Positions 62,303 through 64,000 of a stretch of DNA of 64,000 nt are shown piece by piece (positions within the stretch are counted from its first letter, which is position 1; each line of letters begins with the position of its first letter). The notes beneath the pieces are model-generated. The model saw only the letters and a program-made list of their open reading frames with translations, had not been told where the DNA came from and ran no database searches. The stretch covers positions 7,352,788-7,416,787 of the forward strand of contig NZ_JAPENW010000001.1 of assembly GCF_026341855.1 (NCBI RefSeq), in the 5' to 3' direction. A program made the translations under genes and the position numbers. Source of the DNA: Streptomyces sp. NBC_00568 (GTDB lineage: Bacteria; Actinomycetota; Actinomycetes; Streptomycetales; Streptomycetaceae).

Positions 62303-62848
62303 CTATGAGTGCTCGTGGAACTCCGGCAGGGCGGTCACGCTCTCGTGACGGACGTTCCTGACCATCGGAACGGCGACATCGTCCAGTTCCCTGCCGAGGT
62401 CGTACCGGACTTCGGCGGGGTAACCGATACGGCTACGGGTGATGTGCATACCCACTACCCAGTAGGCACCGTGCATGTGGCTGAGGCCGCCGTGATACCT
62501 GACCCTCTGCCACAGTGCCGGGCTGTTCTGCGGCAGACGGCGCGCGGTCTCCAGGGCGAGCCTGTCCGATACGGCCTCGGCCATAAGGGTGGTAAACGCT
62601 GCCTCGATGGTGCCGCTGTCGACGGGAACGCCGTACAGGGCAGGGCCCGTGTGTCCGGTCCGTACGGCCGTGGCCCACCCCAACTGAAAGAACGGCCGGA
62701 TGAGTTCAACGCGCCGCGCGGGCACCCGGAACGACTGAGCGTCTCGACCGCTCCGGACCAACTCTCGGAGCGCGTACGCGGCCTGCTCCAACTCCTGATC
62801 TGAAAGCGGCGCGCTCACCGTCGACGTGCCTACCTGTGTTTCGTCCAT
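62303..62848 (-). CDS. Hypothetical protein
   Basis: 181 aa starting MDETQVGTSTVSAPLSDQEL. Helical N-terminus (LEQAAYALRELVRSGRDAQS) then VELIRPFFQLGWATAVRTGH and YWVVGMHITRSRIGYPAEVR. No family recognised. Likely part of the same minus-strand plasmid-type gene set. Confidence 0.6.
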   Translation of the reverse strand: MDETQVGTSTVSAPLSDQELEQAAYALRELVRSGRDAQSFRVPARRVELIRPFFQLGWATAVRTGHTGPALYGVPVDSGTIEAAFTTLMAEAVSDRLALETARRLPQNSPALWQRVRYHGGLSHMHGAYWVVGMHITRSRIGYPAEVRYDLGRELDDVAVPMVRNVRHESVTALPEFHEHS

Positions 62849-62886
62849 CTCGGCCCTCCTGTCGCGAATTCCTGTGAGTTCGGGGA

Positions 62887-62916
62887 CCGGGGCGCCCGGG
62901 ATGGCGGGCGCCCCGG
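62887..62916 (-). terminator. Terminator-like hairpin
   Basis: CCGGGGCGCCCG, six-base loop, CGGGCGCCCCGG: a perfect 12-bp stem beginning 12 bases beyond the stop of the 62929 gene. Confidence 0.6.
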
Positions 62917-62928
62917 TTGGTGCGGCTG

Positions 62929-63300
62929 CTATCCGAGGAATCCGCGAGTCCGAAGGTATTCGGATGCGTTGAGCGCAATACCGCTCGGCTTGTAGAGCTG
63001 GGGAATCTGGTGGATCACCTTTCCGGTCTTTCCCGTCGCGTCCGGCTCGTCGTACTCGTGAACCAAACGGTAAAAGCCACCGGCCTGGGGAATCTCCAGA
63101 ACGACCGGGCCCACCTTCGTGTTAAAACGGATCCCGGTGTAAAGGGAATCCTGGTTGTGCACGATGTCCGCCCCGATCCGCTGGCAGACAAGCGGCAACA
63201 GGTTTGCAATGGTGCGGGCCTGGATGGCAATGGGCGTCATGGGGGCGTCAATCCCTCCGAAGACGCGGGAGACTTTGCCGTCCTTGATCTTGATTTCCAC
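62929..63300 (-). CDS. Hypothetical protein
   Basis: 123 aa, starting MEIKIKDGKVSRVFGGIDAP with GAAGGGGAAAC before the ATG. Contains GADIVHNQDSLYTGIRFNTK and KPSGIALNASEYLRTRGFLG. It has lower GC and more Lys/Ile than its neighbours, like phage or plasmid genes. No family recognised. Confidence 0.65.
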   Translation of the reverse strand: MEIKIKDGKVSRVFGGIDAPMTPIAIQARTIANLLPLVCQRIGADIVHNQDSLYTGIRFNTKVGPVVLEIPQAGGFYRLVHEYDEPDATGKTGKVIHQIPQLYKPSGIALNASEYLRTRGFLG

Positions 63301-63362
63301 TGTTTCCCCTTCGTTGTCCTGCTTGGTGACAGTGCAGAGGCTCGCCTTGCCCCTACCTCTCC

Positions 63363-63375
63363 ATAATAGATGCTT
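63363..63375 (-). promoter_or_regulatory. Shared promoter-like box, copy 2
   Basis: AAGCATCTATTAT on the minus strand, 63 bases upstream of the 62929 gene start; identical to the box at 62256-62268. Confidence 0.45.
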
Positions 63376-63778
63376 TGACGTGTAATTGATACCCCTGCTG
63401 TTGCTCTTGTTGCTGCGTCAGTTGCTGCGATGGCTGTTGCGCCTGCTGTTGTCGCTCCTCGAGCGGGCCTCCGGAACGTGCCTGCACAGAGGGGGTTTTC
63501 GGAGTGGTGGGGGTCTGACATCCCCTCAGCTCCCCCGTCCCGTTGCGCCCGCCCTTGATTGGCGGGCGGGCGGCAACGGGTCGGGGTCGCTTCGGGGGAG
63601 GGGCTCAGGGTGGTTGGTCGGTGTGCGGGTGGGGGTGTGTCAGGCGCTCGTGGAGGAGCGCCTGACGGGCCGTCGGGGGTGTGGGTGCCCGGAGGGTGCC
63701 CACAACTCCTCACACACTGACAGTCCCTCACTCCCGCACCGGTCCGGTCGGGTTGGGCCCGGAGGGCTCAACCCTTCC

Positions 63779-63817
63779 CGGATTCCGTGGACTCCCGTCC
63801 TCCACGGAATCCGTTTT
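63779..63817 (+). terminator. Intrinsic terminator-like hairpin with T-run
   Basis: CGGATTCCGTGGA and TCCACGGAATCCG form a perfect 13-bp stem with a 9-base loop, followed by TTTT. It is the most classical terminator in the window. Confidence 0.6.
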
Positions 63818-63837
63818 CAACTCTCTTTCCCCTCCGT

Positions 63838-64000
63838 GGAATTCGGAGAATTCCTGATTCACCGTCAATTCGTGCCGGAGGCACGCAGGTTTATGAATTC
63901 CGCCCGGAGGGCGAATTCATAAACCCACCGCCGGAGGCGGAATGCTTTTCGCGCGGGGACGCGCGAAACGAGCGAAGCGAGTATTCGGCTGCCGGAGGCA
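63838..64000 (+). repeat. Cluster of GGA-loop hairpins
   Basis: Perfect or near-perfect hairpins: GGAATTC-GGA-GAATTCC (63838-63854), CGTGCC-GGA-GGCACG (63871-63885), a 16-bp stem around GGA (63889-63924, one bulge), CCGCC-GGA-GGCGG (63928-63940), TTTCGCGCG-GGGA-CGCGCGAAA (63947-63968) and TGCC-GGA-GGCA (63990-64000, probably longer beyond the edge). Confidence 0.7.

Larger units (their letters stand above)
63301..64000. other. Non-coding, hairpin-rich right end of the window
   Basis: 700 bases without a convincing gene; open frames are low-complexity (Leu or Arg runs). It starts with the upstream region of the 62929 gene. From 63779 it becomes a dense series of short perfect hairpins, many with a GGA loop, running to the window edge. 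Confidence 0.6.

Noticed and set aside
63838..64000. A Streptomyces linear-replicon telomere
   Set aside because: There are many palindromes, but the known telomere core sequences are not seen and the window edge is arbitrary, so an end cannot be claimed.
1..64000. tRNA or rRNA genes and an integration att site
   Set aside because: I scanned for the T-loop GGTTCGAATCC-type motif and found no cloverleaf context, and no rRNA-like or att-like duplicated tRNA end was evident.

Overview
This window is very GC-rich DNA with high GC at third codon positions, frequent GTG starts, ATGA/GTGA stop-start overlaps and many actinomycete-type accessory families. It most resembles a Streptomyces (or close relative) plasmid, integrative element or chromosome-arm accessory region. 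I see no rRNA, tRNA or core housekeeping gene. All family assignments come from reading the sequence; no database search was run.

Layout. (1) 1-12603, minus strand: one tightly coupled operon for a conjugation/type IV secretion-like machine. In transcription order it encodes a TcpC-like protein, a small membrane protein, a TcpE/PrgI-like protein, a VirB4-like ATPase, a small protein, a large TrbL/VirB6-like membrane protein, a lytic transglycosylase-NlpC/P60 wall hydrolase, an anchored protein, a VirD4/TraG-like coupling ATPase and a replication-relaxation protein cut by the window edge. (2) 12604-16161: a control region with repeated palindromes, a winged-helix protein with a recent internal duplication, and a membrane protein that may be a two-gene fusion. 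(3) 16348-20006: a Trypco2 / trypsin-NACHT conflict system. (4) 20007-24250: secreted lamin-tail and HNH proteins, then a zone of decay with an IS5-type transposase remnant, a broken XRE regulator and a chimeric sigma-factor junction. (5) 24255-37360: a complete type I-E CRISPR-Cas locus, cas3-cse1-cse2-cas7-cas5-cas6e-cas1-cas2, bracketed by two arrays of 31 and 28 repeats whose leaders both face the cas genes. (6) 37398-44966: an HD hydrolase and XRE regulator divergent from a run of a RsbW-like ATPase, a DUF6415-like protein, an unknown protein, an 88-aa protein, a MoaA-like radical SAM enzyme, a thymidylate-kinase-like P-loop protein, a phosphomannomutase-domain-like protein, an alkaline-phosphatase-superfamily hydrolase and a Nudix hydrolase. 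(7) 44983-52419: Tn3 and regulator remnants, small membrane-protein operons, a pentapeptide-repeat protein and a protein with three tandem DNA-binding modules. (8) 52977-57346: a second Trypco2 / trypsin-NTPase system. (9) 57551-64000: a DUF6193-like protein, a plasmid gene cut by an IS5-type fragment, a set of plasmid/phage-like hypothetical genes including a DUF932 protein, and a closing segment crowded with short hairpins.

How the parts fit. The left part would move the element between mycelia, and the middle carries defence: CRISPR immunity plus two peptidase-NTPase systems expected to act by sensing and self-destruction. The most novel-looking unit is the radical SAM/nucleotide-type enzyme cluster beside CRISPR array 2. 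It reads like a small pathway that makes or processes a phosphorylated, possibly nucleotide-derived molecule. Its 88-aa ORF is framed by two related RNA hairpins.
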